A stretch of DNA of 64,000 nt from Bacilli bacterium (GCA_017436345.1 JAFSDH010000001.1:62001-126000); one strand, 5' to 3'; positions 8,428 to 16,719 are shown, counted from the stretch's first letter. Program-made: numbers and translations. The notes: generated by a model not told the origin, from the sequence alone.

Positions 8428-9384
8428 ATGAAAAAAGAAAAAGATATTAAAAAGGAAACTATTTCAGTAGTTGTTCCTTGTTATAATGAAGAAGAGGCTT
8501 TACCTTATTATTATGAAGCAATGGATAAATTATCTAAAGATTTAAAACAAGATTTAGAGTTTGTATTTGTTAATGATGGAAGTCGTGATAAGACACTTGA
8601 AATCTTAAAATCTTTAGCTAAGAAAGATAAACGTATAAAATATATTTCTTTTTCAAGAAACTTTGGAAAAGAGGCAGCAATGTATGCAGGTTTTAGTAAT
8701 GCTACTGGGGATTATGTAACAACAATGGATGTTGATTTACAAGATCCACCTGAACTTTTAAAAGAAATGATTAGATTTATTAAAGAAGATGGGTATGATT
8801 CTGTAGGAGTAAGGCGTGTTACTCGTAAAGGGGAACCCCCTATTAGAAGTTTCTTTGCTAGATGCTTTTATAAGTTAATAAATAAAATGAGTGATATTGA
8901 GATGGTAGATGGTGCTAGAGATTATCGTTTAATGACTAGACAAATGGTAAATGCACTTCTTGAACTTAAGGAATATAATCGTTATAGTAAGGGTCTATTT
9001 AGTTTTGTTGGGTTTAATACCAAATGGTTAGAGTATGAGAATGTTGAAAGAGTAGCAGGAGAAACTAAATGGTCATTTTGGAAGTTGTTTAAATATGCGA
9101 TTGAAGGCATTGTTGCCTTTTCAACAGTACCACTTGTTTTATCTTCAATTATAGGTATTTTATTATGCGTGGTAGCTTTTTTATTTATTTTAGTTATTAT
9201 CGCAAAAACATTGGTTTTTGGAGATCCTGTTAGTGGATGGCCAAGTCTTGCATGTATCATTATTTTCCTTGGTGGACTTCAATTATTCTGTATTGGAGTG
9301 ATGGGTGAATATTTATCTAAGACTTATTTAGAAACTAAAAAAAGACCTATTTATATAGTAAAAGATACTAATATAAATAAATAG
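8428..9384 (+). CDS. GT2 polyprenyl-phosphate glycosyltransferase (CsbB/GtrB/DPM1-like)
   Basis: 318 residues from the ATG at 8428; an in-frame GTG at 8416 overlaps the AGAGAGTGAG ribosome site. The GT2 domain covers residues ~8-230, with VVVPCYNEEEALPYYYEAM, the FVNDGSRDKT nucleotide-binding motif and metal-site DVDLQDPPELL. Two C-terminal membrane helices (about 230-300) match GtrB/CsbB proteins, which load a sugar onto undecaprenyl phosphate on the cytoplasmic face. Together with the divergent YfhO-like gene it forms a carrier-charging and sugar-transfer pair. The sugar (GlcNAc or glucose) cannot be read from sequence. Confidence 0.87.
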   Translation: MKKEKDIKKETISVVVPCYNEEEALPYYYEAMDKLSKDLKQDLEFVFVNDGSRDKTLEILKSLAKKDKRIKYISFSRNFGKEAAMYAGFSNATGDYVTTMDVDLQDPPELLKEMIRFIKEDGYDSVGVRRVTRKGEPPIRSFFARCFYKLINKMSDIEMVDGARDYRLMTRQMVNALLELKEYNRYSKGLFSFVGFNTKWLEYENVERVAGETKWSFWKLFKYAIEGIVAFSTVPLVLSSIIGILLCVVAFLFILVIIAKTLVFGDPVSGWPSLACIIIFLGGLQLFCIGVMGEYLSKTYLETKKRPIYIVKDTNINK

Positions 9385-9391
9385 TTAAAAT

Positions 9392-9420
9392 AAAAAACCT
9401 TTCTTTATGAAAGGTTTTTT
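9392..9420. terminator. Bidirectional terminator between the CsbB-like gene and prsA
   Basis: AAAAAACCTTTC (9392-9403) and GAAAGGTTTTTT (9409-9420) form a 12-bp stem around TTTAT. Confidence 0.88.
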
Positions 9421-10434
9421 TTATTGTGCTTTTTTACTATTTTCAATATATGTTTTATATTGTTTTTTTAATTCAGTATCTTGAATTTCAATACCATATT
9501 CATCTCTTAAAGCGATTAGTGCTTTAGCTTGAAGTGTAGAATCTTCTTCTAATTTCTTTTCAACTAATGCATCAATGATTTCATCTTTTACTTCTTTTAA
9601 TTCAGCTTTATCTTTTTGACCAGTTTTTAAGATAATATGATATCCATATTCAGATTCAACTGGTTCTTTAGTATATTTTCCAACTTTTAGTTCGATAGTA
9701 GCTTTTTCAAATGACTCAACCATATCCCCACCAGAGAACCAATCTAAGTCACCACCATCTTCAGCAGATCCATCTTCTGAATGTTCTTTAGCAAGTTTAG
9801 CAAATAATTCTTCAACTTCATCTTTGTCAGCTTTATTTAATTCTTTAATTAAATCTTCAGCTTTTTTCTTAGCGTCAGCTTTAGCTTTTTCAATTTCATC
9901 TTCTGTTGCATCATCTTCATAGTCAGCAGTGATTAAAATATGACTAGCTTTCATATCTCCAATGATTTCTTCATCGTAGTATTCTTCGATTTCATCATCT
10001 TTAATAGTTGTTTTTGCATAATCTTTAGTTGCTTCTTCTCTTTTAAAACTTAATGAAAGAATTTCTTTTAATTCATCTGTTGTATCAACTCCATACATTG
10101 CATATAAGAATTCTTCAAAACTCTTATATTGAGTTGAATAATATGCATCATAGTAATATTCAAATTGAGCAAGTTGGCTGTCGATGTAAGCTTTTTCATC
10201 ATCGCTTTCTGGATATTCTTCAGCTAAAATTTGTGTATCAATCATATCTAGTAATACAGATAGAGCATAAGTATCTTTCATTTCTTCATATAAACTATCG
10301 ATAGAAATGTTGTCACCTTTTTTTAGTGTTACTACAGCTTCTTGTCCGTTTTCAAGCTTAGGTGCTTTACCACAACTTGTTACAAATAATAATACAGCAA
10401 ATAAACTGATTAATAATTTTTCCTTCTTTTTCAT
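9421..10434 (-). CDS. prsA: PrsA-like foldase lipoprotein (parvulin-type peptidyl-prolyl isomerase)
   Basis: 337 residues. The signal peptide ends in a lipobox, LFVTSCGK, so Cys21 would be lipidated and the protein anchored outside the membrane. A helical N-terminal region (~30-150) is followed by a parvulin domain (~155-275): KASHILITADYEDD, LAKEHSEDGSAEDGGDLDWF and ESEYGYHIILKTG. PrsA helps exported proteins fold. AAGGAGAGGAG gives a strong ribosome site, and a minus-strand TGTTATGAT element lies upstream. It has higher Glu/Lys/Asp content than its neighbours, as is usual for PrsA. Confidence 0.9.
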   Translation of the reverse strand: MKKKEKLLISLFAVLLFVTSCGKAPKLENGQEAVVTLKKGDNISIDSLYEEMKDTYALSVLLDMIDTQILAEEYPESDDEKAYIDSQLAQFEYYYDAYYSTQYKSFEEFLYAMYGVDTTDELKEILSLSFKREEATKDYAKTTIKDDEIEEYYDEEIIGDMKASHILITADYEDDATEDEIEKAKADAKKKAEDLIKELNKADKDEVEELFAKLAKEHSEDGSAEDGGDLDWFSGGDMVESFEKATIELKVGKYTKEPVESEYGYHIILKTGQKDKAELKEVKDEIIDALVEKKLEEDSTLQAKALIALRDEYGIEIQDTELKKQYKTYIENSKKAQ

Positions 10435-10524
10435 TTTGTTCTCCTCTCCTTTATGTACATATCAATCATAACATATCTCGTTTTAAAAAAACAATTATTT
10501 TACTAAAATTTCATATTTCCTTGA

Positions 10525-10552
10525 ACTTTTTTAGAGTTTATTCCATAAAATA
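10525..10552 (+). promoter_or_regulatory. Possible sporulation (sigma-K/E type) promoter
   Basis: AC at 10525-10526, 17 bases, then CATAAAATA at 10544-10552. This fits the Bacillus sigma-K pattern AC-N16/17-CATAnnnTA. It lies ~30 bases before two YjcZ-like genes, which makes a mother-cell promoter plausible. No vegetative TATAAT is present. The motif is short, so the call is tentative. Confidence 0.4.
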
Positions 10553-10582
10553 TGGTGAGTAATAAAAAAGGAGGGATGATTA

Positions 10583-10663
10583 ATGAGTAATTATATGTCA
10601 TCATCTGCGATTATATTAGTTTTATTTATTTTATTAGTTATTATATTAGGTGCTTGGATATAA
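10583..10663 (+). CDS. YjcZ-like sporulation micro-protein (26 aa)
   Basis: Translates as a short polar N-terminus followed by one membrane helix, IILVLFILLVIILGAWI. This closely resembles the YjcZ/YhaL 'tiny TM' family of Bacillus spores, whose usual core is FxLIVVLFILLIIVGASW. AAAAGGAGGGATG gives an excellent ribosome site. The second, similar gene follows after 12 bases with its own GGAGG. Function is unknown beyond sporulation association in the family. Confidence 0.75.
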   Translation: MSNYMSSSAIILVLFILLVIILGAWI

Positions 10664-10675
10664 GGAGGTGTTTAA

Positions 10676-10783
10676 ATGAATAATAATCAATGTTGTGAAA
10701 CAACTAATAGAAACTCTGGATTTGTATTTATTTTAGTATTATATATTTTGCTTGCTATTATATTAGGATCTTGGGTTTGTTAA
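10676..10783 (+). CDS. YjcZ-like sporulation micro-protein (35 aa)
   Basis: 35 residues: a Cys/Asn-rich head (MNNNQCCETTNRNSG) and a helix FVFILVLYILLAIILGSWVC very similar to the preceding peptide, suggesting tandem duplication. AAGGAGGTG starts at the stop codon of the first gene, so they are co-translated. A bidirectional hairpin follows directly. Assigned by the YjcZ-type helix ending IILG(A/S)W. Confidence 0.75.
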   Translation: MNNNQCCETTNRNSGFVFILVLYILLAIILGSWVC

Positions 10784-10784
10784 A

Positions 10785-10815
10785 AAAATAAAAGAGAATT
10801 TTTCTCTTTTATTTT
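10785..10815. terminator. Bidirectional terminator between the YjcZ-like genes and the HIT gene
   Basis: AAAATAAAAGAGAA (10785-10798) pairs with TTCTCTTTTATTTT (10802-10815) around TTT. Confidence 0.82.
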
Positions 10816-11192
10816 AATTTTTCATATATTTCTTTAGGATCTAACTTTTCTATATTGCTTTTTAATTCAATACCATCATTTTCATATCTTGGAATGATGT
10901 GTAAGTGATAGTGTTTTACTTCTTGACCATATTGATTATTTTGACAAAGTGTAATTCCATCACAGTTTAATTTTTCTTTATATTTTATAAATAGATCTTT
11001 TACTGTTTTTTGAATATGAGTTAGAGTATCTAAGTCAATATCATTTATATCAGTAAAATGTTTTTTGGGAACAACTAGTGAGTGCCCATTAGAAATAGGA
11101 TTTACATCTAAAAATACTTTTACTATTTCATCTTCATATATTGTATAACTTGGTATTTCATTATTCATAATTTTACAAAATATACAATCCAT
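10809..11192 (-). CDS. HIT family nucleotide hydrolase
   Basis: 127 residues from the ATG at 11192 (GGTGATAATATG); an upstream in-frame ATG at 11270 lacks a ribosome site. MDCIFCKIMNNEIPS at the start, NPISNGHSLVVPKKHF in the middle and the histidine triad HYHLHIIPR near the end are full HIT/HinT signatures. Such enzymes hydrolyse AMP-linked nucleotides such as adenosine phosphoramidates or Ap4A. CxxC at the N-terminus fits the zinc site of many HIT proteins. Exact substrate unknown. Confidence 0.93.
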   Translation of the reverse strand: MDCIFCKIMNNEIPSYTIYEDEIVKVFLDVNPISNGHSLVVPKKHFTDINDIDLDTLTHIQKTVKDLFIKYKEKLNCDGITLCQNNQYGQEVKHYHLHIIPRYENDGIELKSNIEKLDPKEIYEKLK

Positions 11193-11210
11193 ATTATCAC
11201 CTCTATAAAA

Positions 11211-11239
11211 ATTATATAAATTAAAAAAGATACATTCAA
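11211..11239 (-). promoter_or_regulatory. HIT gene promoter
   Basis: On the minus strand: TTGAAT (11234-11239), 17-base spacer, TATAAT (11211-11216). The -35 hexamer is exactly the loop of a hairpin (arms 11224-11233 and 11240-11249). Confidence 0.7.
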
Positions 11240-11335
11240 GTATCTTTTTATGAATACAGCAAATATTCATATTTATATAGTGTCTTTTTTTCTAATTTTT
11301 ATACATCTTTTCGATATATTTTTTATTATTTATGT

Positions 11336-11341
11336 TATAAT
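11336..11341 (+). promoter_or_regulatory. -10 of the suf operon promoter
   Basis: TGTTATAAT (11333-11341), an extended -10, 32 bases before the sufC start. I see no obvious IscR- or Fur-like operator next to it. Confidence 0.65.
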
Positions 11342-11372
11342 ATCAAGTAGTTAGAACGCGGAGGTGTTTTTG

Positions 11373-12110
11373 ATGTTAAAAATAGAAGATTTAACAGTGA
11401 AAATAGAAGACAGAAATATACTTGATTCATTTAACATAAACATTAATAATGGAGAAGTTCATGCGATAATGGGACCAAATGGAACTGGAAAAAGTACATT
11501 ATCTAAAGTGATTATGGGAAGTTCTGATTATGAAGTTTTATCTGGAAAAATTATTTTTAATGATGAAGATATTACTAAGTTAGAAGTAGATGAGAGAAGT
11601 CGTAAAGGGATTTTCTTATCGATGCAAAATCCAATTAGTATTGAAGGTGTTACTAATAGTGAATTTTTAAGAACGGCTCTAAATGCTAGAAGTGAAGAAA
11701 CAATTAGATTATTTGATTTTATTAAAACAGTTGAATCTAGTATTAAAGATTTAGATATAAAGAACGATATTATACATAAATCTATTAATGATGGTAGTAG
11801 TGGTGGAGAACGTAAGAAAAATGAAGTTCTTCAGATAAAAGTATTAAAACCTAGTTTTATTATTTTAGATGAGGTTGATAGTGGTCTTGACGTTGATAGT
11901 TTAAGAATTGTTTCTGAAAATATTAATAAATATAAAGAAGAAAATAAAGATACATCTATTTTAATAATTACACATTATCCAAGAATTTTAGAATATATTA
12001 AACCAGATTATGTGCATATGATGGTTGGTGGAAAAATAGTTAAGACAGGTAATTATGACTTTGCTTTTGATATTGAAAAGAATGGTTATAATGAAGTGGT
12101 TAGTGAATAA
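11373..12110 (+). CDS. sufC: Fe-S cluster assembly ATPase SufC
   Basis: 245 residues from the ATG at 11373, set by GCGGAGGTG. It has Walker A GPNGTGKST, signature SSGGERKKNEVLQ and Walker B SFIILDEVDSGLDVDSL; the SGGExKRxE signature and DEIDSGLD-type Walker B distinguish SufC from transport ABC proteins. SufC binds the SufB/SufD scaffold and drives its conformational change during Fe-S assembly. First gene of sufC-D-S-U-(unknown)-B, transcribed from the TGTTATAAT promoter upstream. Confidence 0.95.
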   Translation: MLKIEDLTVKIEDRNILDSFNININNGEVHAIMGPNGTGKSTLSKVIMGSSDYEVLSGKIIFNDEDITKLEVDERSRKGIFLSMQNPISIEGVTNSEFLRTALNARSEETIRLFDFIKTVESSIKDLDIKNDIIHKSINDGSSGGERKKNEVLQIKVLKPSFIILDEVDSGLDVDSLRIVSENINKYKEENKDTSILIITHYPRILEYIKPDYVHMMVGGKIVKTGNYDFAFDIEKNGYNEVVSE

Positions 12111-12112
12111 AT

Positions 12113-12823
12113 ATGTTGACTCTTACTGTAGATAATAAAGATTTTATAGATGATATTATAATCACTGAGGATACAATTTTAAATATTAGACTTGATAATT
12201 GTAATCAAGATATAAATATAGATGTAATGGATAATATGTGTTTAGAAGTTTTTGAAATAGATAATAATACTTCTAATAAAATTAATTATAATTTAAGAAG
12301 TAATTCAAGAGTTATTGTTAATAAGTTAGCTAGAAATAATAGTGATATAACTAAAGTAGATTTAGGAGAAAGCGCTAGTATTAAGTATTATTCTAATATT
12401 ATGAATTATAGTAATAATGAATATCGTTTTAGAATTAATCATAATGCTAGTTATAGTGAAAGTGATGTTGTTAATCACTGTGTAAATTTTACTGATAGTG
12501 AGTTTAAGTTTATAGTAGATTCTAATGTAGAAAAGACAGCTATTGAGTGTTTTTGTAACCAGGATAATAAAATTATTGACATGAATGGTGGAAAAAATTA
12601 TATTAGTCCTAATTTACTTGTTGATAATGATTTAATTAATGCTAATCATTCGGCATATATTGGTAAGTTTAAAAAAGATGTTATGTTTTATTTAAAGAGT
12701 CGTGGAATAAGTGAAAAAGAGTGTAATATGTTATTAATAAAAGGATTTTTATTAGAGAAACTTAATCTTGATTCATCAAATGAGGAAGAATTTATTAATT
12801 TTATAAATACTAATTTAGGATAG
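12113..12823 (+). CDS. sufD: SufD-like Fe-S scaffold subunit (short)
   Basis: 236 residues, much shorter than typical SufD (~400-440), having lost most of the N-terminal helical region. The middle is a beta-helix-like repeat area (SRVIVNKLARNNSDITKVDL) and the C-terminus IGKFKKDVMFYLKSRGISEKECNMLLIKGFLLEKL matches the conserved SufB/SufD tail that contacts SufC. The expected role is as partner of SufB. The start is two bases after the sufC stop, so translation is coupled. Strongly diverged, but position and tail make the call firm. Confidence 0.85.
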   Translation: MLTLTVDNKDFIDDIIITEDTILNIRLDNCNQDINIDVMDNMCLEVFEIDNNTSNKINYNLRSNSRVIVNKLARNNSDITKVDLGESASIKYYSNIMNYSNNEYRFRINHNASYSESDVVNHCVNFTDSEFKFIVDSNVEKTAIECFCNQDNKIIDMNGGKNYISPNLLVDNDLINANHSAYIGKFKKDVMFYLKSRGISEKECNMLLIKGFLLEKLNLDSSNEEEFINFINTNLG

Positions 12824-12832
12824 GTGATTAAT

Positions 12833-14029
12833 ATGAATAGAGAAGATTTTCCAATACTAAATAGTGATATTGTTTATTTAGATAGCGGAGCAACTACTTT
12901 GAAGCCTAAATGTGTTATTGATAGTGTTGTAGATTATTATTCTAATTATAGTGCTAATGCTCATAGAGGAGATTATGATATTAGTTTAAAAGTAGATATG
13001 GCTTATGAAGGGGTGCGTGATAAAGTAAAAGACTTTATTAATGCGATTTCTTCTGAAGAAATAGTATTTACTAGTGGTACAACAGAATCTTTGAATATGG
13101 TTATATTTGGATATATGGCTAAATATTTAAATAAAGGTGATGAAGTATTAATTACTAAAAGTGAACATGCTTCTAATGTACTTCCATGGATGATTTTAAA
13201 AGAAAAAATTGGTATAGAAGTTAAATTTATTGATTTAGATAGTGAATATTTCTTAACTATTGAAAATGTAAAAAAAGCAATTACAACTAAAACTAAAGTT
13301 ATTTCAATTGCTCATATTACTAATGTAATAGGTGATGTTAGAGATATTAATTCGATTGGTACTTTATGTAAGGAAAATAATATTTTATTTGTTGTTGATG
13401 CTGCTCAAAGTATTGGTCACTGTAAAATAGATGTTGTTAAGTCTAATATTGATTTTTTAGCTTTTTCTGGGCATAAGATGTTAGGACCAACAGGCATTGG
13501 TGTATTATATGGAAAAAAAGATTTATTAGATGAAATGGATGTTTTGAAGTTTGGTGGCGGAATGAATGCTTTTTTTGAATCAACTTGGGAATATGAATTA
13601 AAAGAGGCACCTTGGAAATTTGAAGCAGGTACACAAAATATTGCTGGGGTTATTGGTTTAGGTAGTGCAATTGATTATTTGAATAATGTTGGTATAGAAA
13701 ACATTCATAAGCATGAAATAGAATTAAAGGAATATGCAATATCTAAATTAGAGAAAGTTCCTAATATAAATTTATATAATAAAAATACTAATAGTGGAAT
13801 TATTGTATTTAATATTGATAAAGTTTTTAGTCAAGATACAGCAGTATTTCTAAATAGATTTAATATTTGTGTAAGAAGTGGTAATCATTGTGCAAAAATA
13901 TTAAAAGATGAGATTGGTATTACTAATACTTGTCGTGCTAGTTTATATTTGTATAATACTAAAGAAGATATTGATAAATTAGTTGATGCGCTAGTAAGAC
14001 AAGATGAAGTTTATGATAATATTATTTAA
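12833..14029 (+). CDS. sufS: Cysteine desulfurase SufS
   Basis: 398 residues from the ATG at 12833 (TAGGTGATTAAT upstream). YLDSGATTLKP opens the PLP fold, SGHKMLGPTGIGVLYGK carries the PLP-binding Lys215, and RSGNHCAKI holds catalytic Cys353 in the short loop typical of SufS. It removes sulfur from cysteine and passes it as a persulfide to SufU. Third gene of the suf operon, immediately before sufU, the usual Bacillota arrangement. Confidence 0.95.
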   Translation: MNREDFPILNSDIVYLDSGATTLKPKCVIDSVVDYYSNYSANAHRGDYDISLKVDMAYEGVRDKVKDFINAISSEEIVFTSGTTESLNMVIFGYMAKYLNKGDEVLITKSEHASNVLPWMILKEKIGIEVKFIDLDSEYFLTIENVKKAITTKTKVISIAHITNVIGDVRDINSIGTLCKENNILFVVDAAQSIGHCKIDVVKSNIDFLAFSGHKMLGPTGIGVLYGKKDLLDEMDVLKFGGGMNAFFESTWEYELKEAPWKFEAGTQNIAGVIGLGSAIDYLNNVGIENIHKHEIELKEYAISKLEKVPNINLYNKNTNSGIIVFNIDKVFSQDTAVFLNRFNICVRSGNHCAKILKDEIGITNTCRASLYLYNTKEDIDKLVDALVRQDEVYDNII

Positions 14030-14042
14030 TTGAGGTAAAGAT

Positions 14043-14465
14043 ATGGATGATAAGTTAAAAAGGGATATAATTTTAGAACATTATCAAAGCCCATTTCATA
14101 TGGGACTTGTTGATAGTGAAGGCTATATTAAGGTAAATGGGCGTAATGTTAATTGCGTTGATAATATAGATGTTATGGTATTACTTGACAAAGATGTTAT
14201 AATAGATGCTAGATTTAGTGGTGATGCATGTGCAATATGTACTTCGGCTACTTCTATTATGATAAAGACTTTGATTGGTAAGACTATAAAAGAAGCTGAA
14301 GAAATTATTACTAATTTCGAAAATATGATTAATGAGAAAGAATATGATCCTGAAAATTTAGAAGAATTAGTTGTTTATGATACTGTTTATAAACAACCAA
14401 ATCGAAAAAATTGTGCTTTATTACCATTTAGAGCTATGAGGGACATATTTAAAAATAATAATTAG
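14043..14465 (+). CDS. sufU: SufU sulfur-transfer protein
   Basis: 140 residues. IscU fold with the three expected cysteines: RNVNCVDN, GDACAICTSATS and NRKNCALLPFRAMR. The region between the second and third cysteines carries the insertion typical of Gram-positive SufU, which is a zinc-dependent sulfurtransferase for SufS rather than a scaffold. It begins 13 bases after the sufS stop. Confidence 0.93.
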   Translation: MDDKLKRDIILEHYQSPFHMGLVDSEGYIKVNGRNVNCVDNIDVMVLLDKDVIIDARFSGDACAICTSATSIMIKTLIGKTIKEAEEIITNFENMINEKEYDPENLEELVVYDTVYKQPNRKNCALLPFRAMRDIFKNNN

Positions 14466-14475
14466 GAGGTATATT

Positions 14476-14877
14476 ATGGGGGAATTTCTTAAAGCAAGAG
14501 ATTTAAAAATGGTTGATGTAAGAAAATATGAAGGAGTACAAGATGGAATGGAAGCTTGGACTTTCTTAGGATATGATATTGTTTCATTTGATGAAGAAGG
14601 TAAAGCTGTTAGCGTAGTTGCTGAAGAAGAAACAAAATATGATGTTTTAAAGAAGGCGTTTAGTAAGCAATTTAATCGTGAATATTATGATCATAGTGGT
14701 TTAGCTGTTGGTGATGTTCGTGTTAAAGTTGTTGAAAATAGTCGTACTGAAGCAGCTTTTGTTGGGGATGTTTCAAGAGTTACAAGAGATGATATTCTTG
14801 TGAATATTGACAAACAACCTGGATTTTACTTTTTGCATCATAATGCTGATACTAAAGTTAAAAAAATGTCTAAGTAA
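14476..14877 (+). CDS. Unknown protein encoded inside the suf operon
   Basis: 133 residues, not recognised. Soluble and charged, with no cysteine and no membrane segment. Visible stretches include DGMEAWTFLGYDIVSFDEEG, EEETKYDVLKKAFSKQFNREYY and PGFYFLHHNADTKV. It has a very strong ribosome site (TTAGGAGGTATATT), short gaps to sufU (10 bases) and sufB (26 bases), and uses GTT/GCT/CGT codons more than its neighbours, which suggests high expression. The place it occupies, between sufU and sufB, implies a role in Fe-S assembly or its regulation. This is inference from context only. Confidence 0.8.
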   Translation: MGEFLKARDLKMVDVRKYEGVQDGMEAWTFLGYDIVSFDEEGKAVSVVAEEETKYDVLKKAFSKQFNREYYDHSGLAVGDVRVKVVENSRTEAAFVGDVSRVTRDDILVNIDKQPGFYFLHHNADTKVKKMSK

Positions 14878-14903
14878 TTAATAATAAAAATAAGGAGGTA
14901 TAT

Positions 14904-16214
14904 ATGGAAATTGTAGGAATTAATGAAGAGAATATTAAAAAGATTTCTTCAATTAAAAATGAAGATAATTGGGTATTAGATTACAGATTAAAAAGTTATA
15001 ATAATTTCTGCAATATAGATATGCCTAGCTATGGTCCTAAGTATGATCTTGATTTCAATAAAGTAATTTATTATAAAAGTAGTGAAGATAAAGATATAAA
15101 AAATGACTGGGGACAAATAAAAGAGGATATTAAATGTGAACTTTCTTGTTTAGGAGTTCTTGAAAGTGAAAAACATTTGGATGGTATGGGAGTTACTTAT
15201 GAAAGTGAAGTAATATATCATAATATGTTAGAAGAATTGAAAGATAAAAATGTTATCTTTACTTCGATTGAAGAAGGTTTAAAAAAATATCCTGATATTG
15301 CTAAAAAATATTTTGGTAAAATAGTTAGCAATGCTGAAAATAAATTTGCTGCTTTAAATAGTAGTTGTTTTAGTGGAGGAAGTTTTATATACATTCCGCC
15401 TAATACTAAGTTAGATCGACCACTTCAAAGTTATTTTAGAATTAATTCTAGAGGAATGGGACAGTTTGAAAGAACTTTGATAATAGTTGATGATAATAGT
15501 GAACTTCATTATATAGAAGGGTGTACAGCACCAACTTATAATGATTCATCACTTCATGCAGCGGTTGTTGAAATATATGTTGGTAAACATAGTAAATGTC
15601 GTTATTCAACTATTCAAAATTGGGCTCATAATGTTTTAAATTTAGTTACAAAAAGAGCCTTAGTAGATGATAGTGGAGTAATGGAATGGATTGATGGTAA
15701 TATTGGTAGTAAGGTTACAATGAAATATCCTTGTTGTGTATTAAAAGGAGATAATAGTGAAGGTACTTGTATTACTATTAGTGTTGCAACTTCTGGTCAA
15801 CAACAAGATAGTGGAGCAAGAATGATTCATTTAGGTAAAAATACGAAGAGTAGTATTATTTCTAAAAGTATTGCTCGTAATGGTGGAGATGCTAGTTATC
15901 GTGGAAAGGTAGAAATAAAGGAAGGTGCTACTAATAGTGAAGCAATGGTTAAGTGTGATACTTTAATTCTTGATAAGGATTCAAAGAGTAACGCTTATCC
16001 AACTAATATTTGTCGTAATACTAGTAGTAGTTTAGAACATGAAGCAACAGTATCAAAAGTTAGTGAAGAAAAGTTATTTTACTTAATGAGTCGTGGTATT
16101 CCTAGGGAAAAAGCAATTGAACTTATTGTACTTGGATTTATTGAAAAGTTTAGAGAAGAATTACCAATGGAATATGCGGTAGAATTAAATCATTTACTTA
16201 AGAAACATTTATAA
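14904..16214 (+). CDS. sufB: Fe-S cluster scaffold SufB
   Basis: 436 residues. The C-terminal half is very typical: ELHYIEGCTAPTYNDSSLHAAVVEI, STIQNWAHNVLNLVTKRA, EGTCITISVATSGQQQDSGARM and YLMSRGIPREKAIELIVLGF. With SufC and SufD it forms the complex that builds Fe-S clusters from SufS/SufU sulfur. Strong ribosome site AAGGAGGTATAT. Last gene of the operon; a U-tailed hairpin follows. The N-terminal ~60 residues are more diverged than usual. Confidence 0.95.
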   Translation: MEIVGINEENIKKISSIKNEDNWVLDYRLKSYNNFCNIDMPSYGPKYDLDFNKVIYYKSSEDKDIKNDWGQIKEDIKCELSCLGVLESEKHLDGMGVTYESEVIYHNMLEELKDKNVIFTSIEEGLKKYPDIAKKYFGKIVSNAENKFAALNSSCFSGGSFIYIPPNTKLDRPLQSYFRINSRGMGQFERTLIIVDDNSELHYIEGCTAPTYNDSSLHAAVVEIYVGKHSKCRYSTIQNWAHNVLNLVTKRALVDDSGVMEWIDGNIGSKVTMKYPCCVLKGDNSEGTCITISVATSGQQQDSGARMIHLGKNTKSSIISKSIARNGGDASYRGKVEIKEGATNSEAMVKCDTLILDKDSKSNAYPTNICRNTSSSLEHEATVSKVSEEKLFYLMSRGIPREKAIELIVLGFIEKFREELPMEYAVELNHLLKKHL

Positions 16215-16240
16215 AAAACTTAATATTTTAAGTTTTTTTT
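16213..16240 (+). terminator. suf operon terminator
   Basis: AAAAAACTTAA (16213-16223) pairs with TTAAGTTTTTT (16228-16238) around TATT and ends in T residues. Confidence 0.82.
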
Positions 16241-16377
16241 ATTTGTATTAATTCTTTTTACATTTTTCTATATTAGAATTATTATTTTTTTCATATTTAT
16301 TCTTTTATTTTATTGTTTTTGGTAATTTGAAGGTCTTTTTTTACTATGTTATATTCTTCTCGAAAGGAGGGAAGAAT

Positions 16378-16719
16378 ATGTTGAATCAGGTGGTTTTGGT
16401 TGGTAGATTAGTAAGAAATCCTGAACTTAGAACGACAGATAATAATAAAAGTGTAACGACAGTTACCTTAGCAATTCCTAGAAGTTTTAAGAATATGAAT
16501 GGTGAGTACGATACTGATTTTGTTGATTGTATTTTATGGGAAAATACAGCTAAATCTACTACTGAATATTGTAAAAAAGGGGACATAGTAGGTATAAAAG
16601 GAAGAATACAAAGTAGAGTTGTTGAAAAAGATTCTGAAAAGAAATACTTAATTGAAATAATTGCTGAAAAAGTTACTTTTTTATCAAGTACAAGCAATAA
16701 GAAAAACGAAGATGAATAA
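16378..16719 (+). CDS. ssb: Short single-stranded DNA-binding protein
   Basis: 113 residues from the ATG at 16378, set by GAAAGGAGGGAAGAAT. MLNQVVLVGRLVRNPELRTT, DFVDCILWENTAKSTTEYCKKGD and GIKGRIQSR are the SSB OB-fold signature. The fold ends near residue 103, and the tail is only SSTSNKKNEDE, so the long linker and DDDIPF-type tip that recruit partner proteins are missing. It is probably a secondary SSB, as the main ssb usually sits between rpsF and rpsR. It stands alone between the suf operon and a sugar isomerase gene. Confidence 0.9.
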   Translation: MLNQVVLVGRLVRNPELRTTDNNKSVTTVTLAIPRSFKNMNGEYDTDFVDCILWENTAKSTTEYCKKGDIVGIKGRIQSRVVEKDSEKKYLIEIIAEKVTFLSSTSNKKNEDE

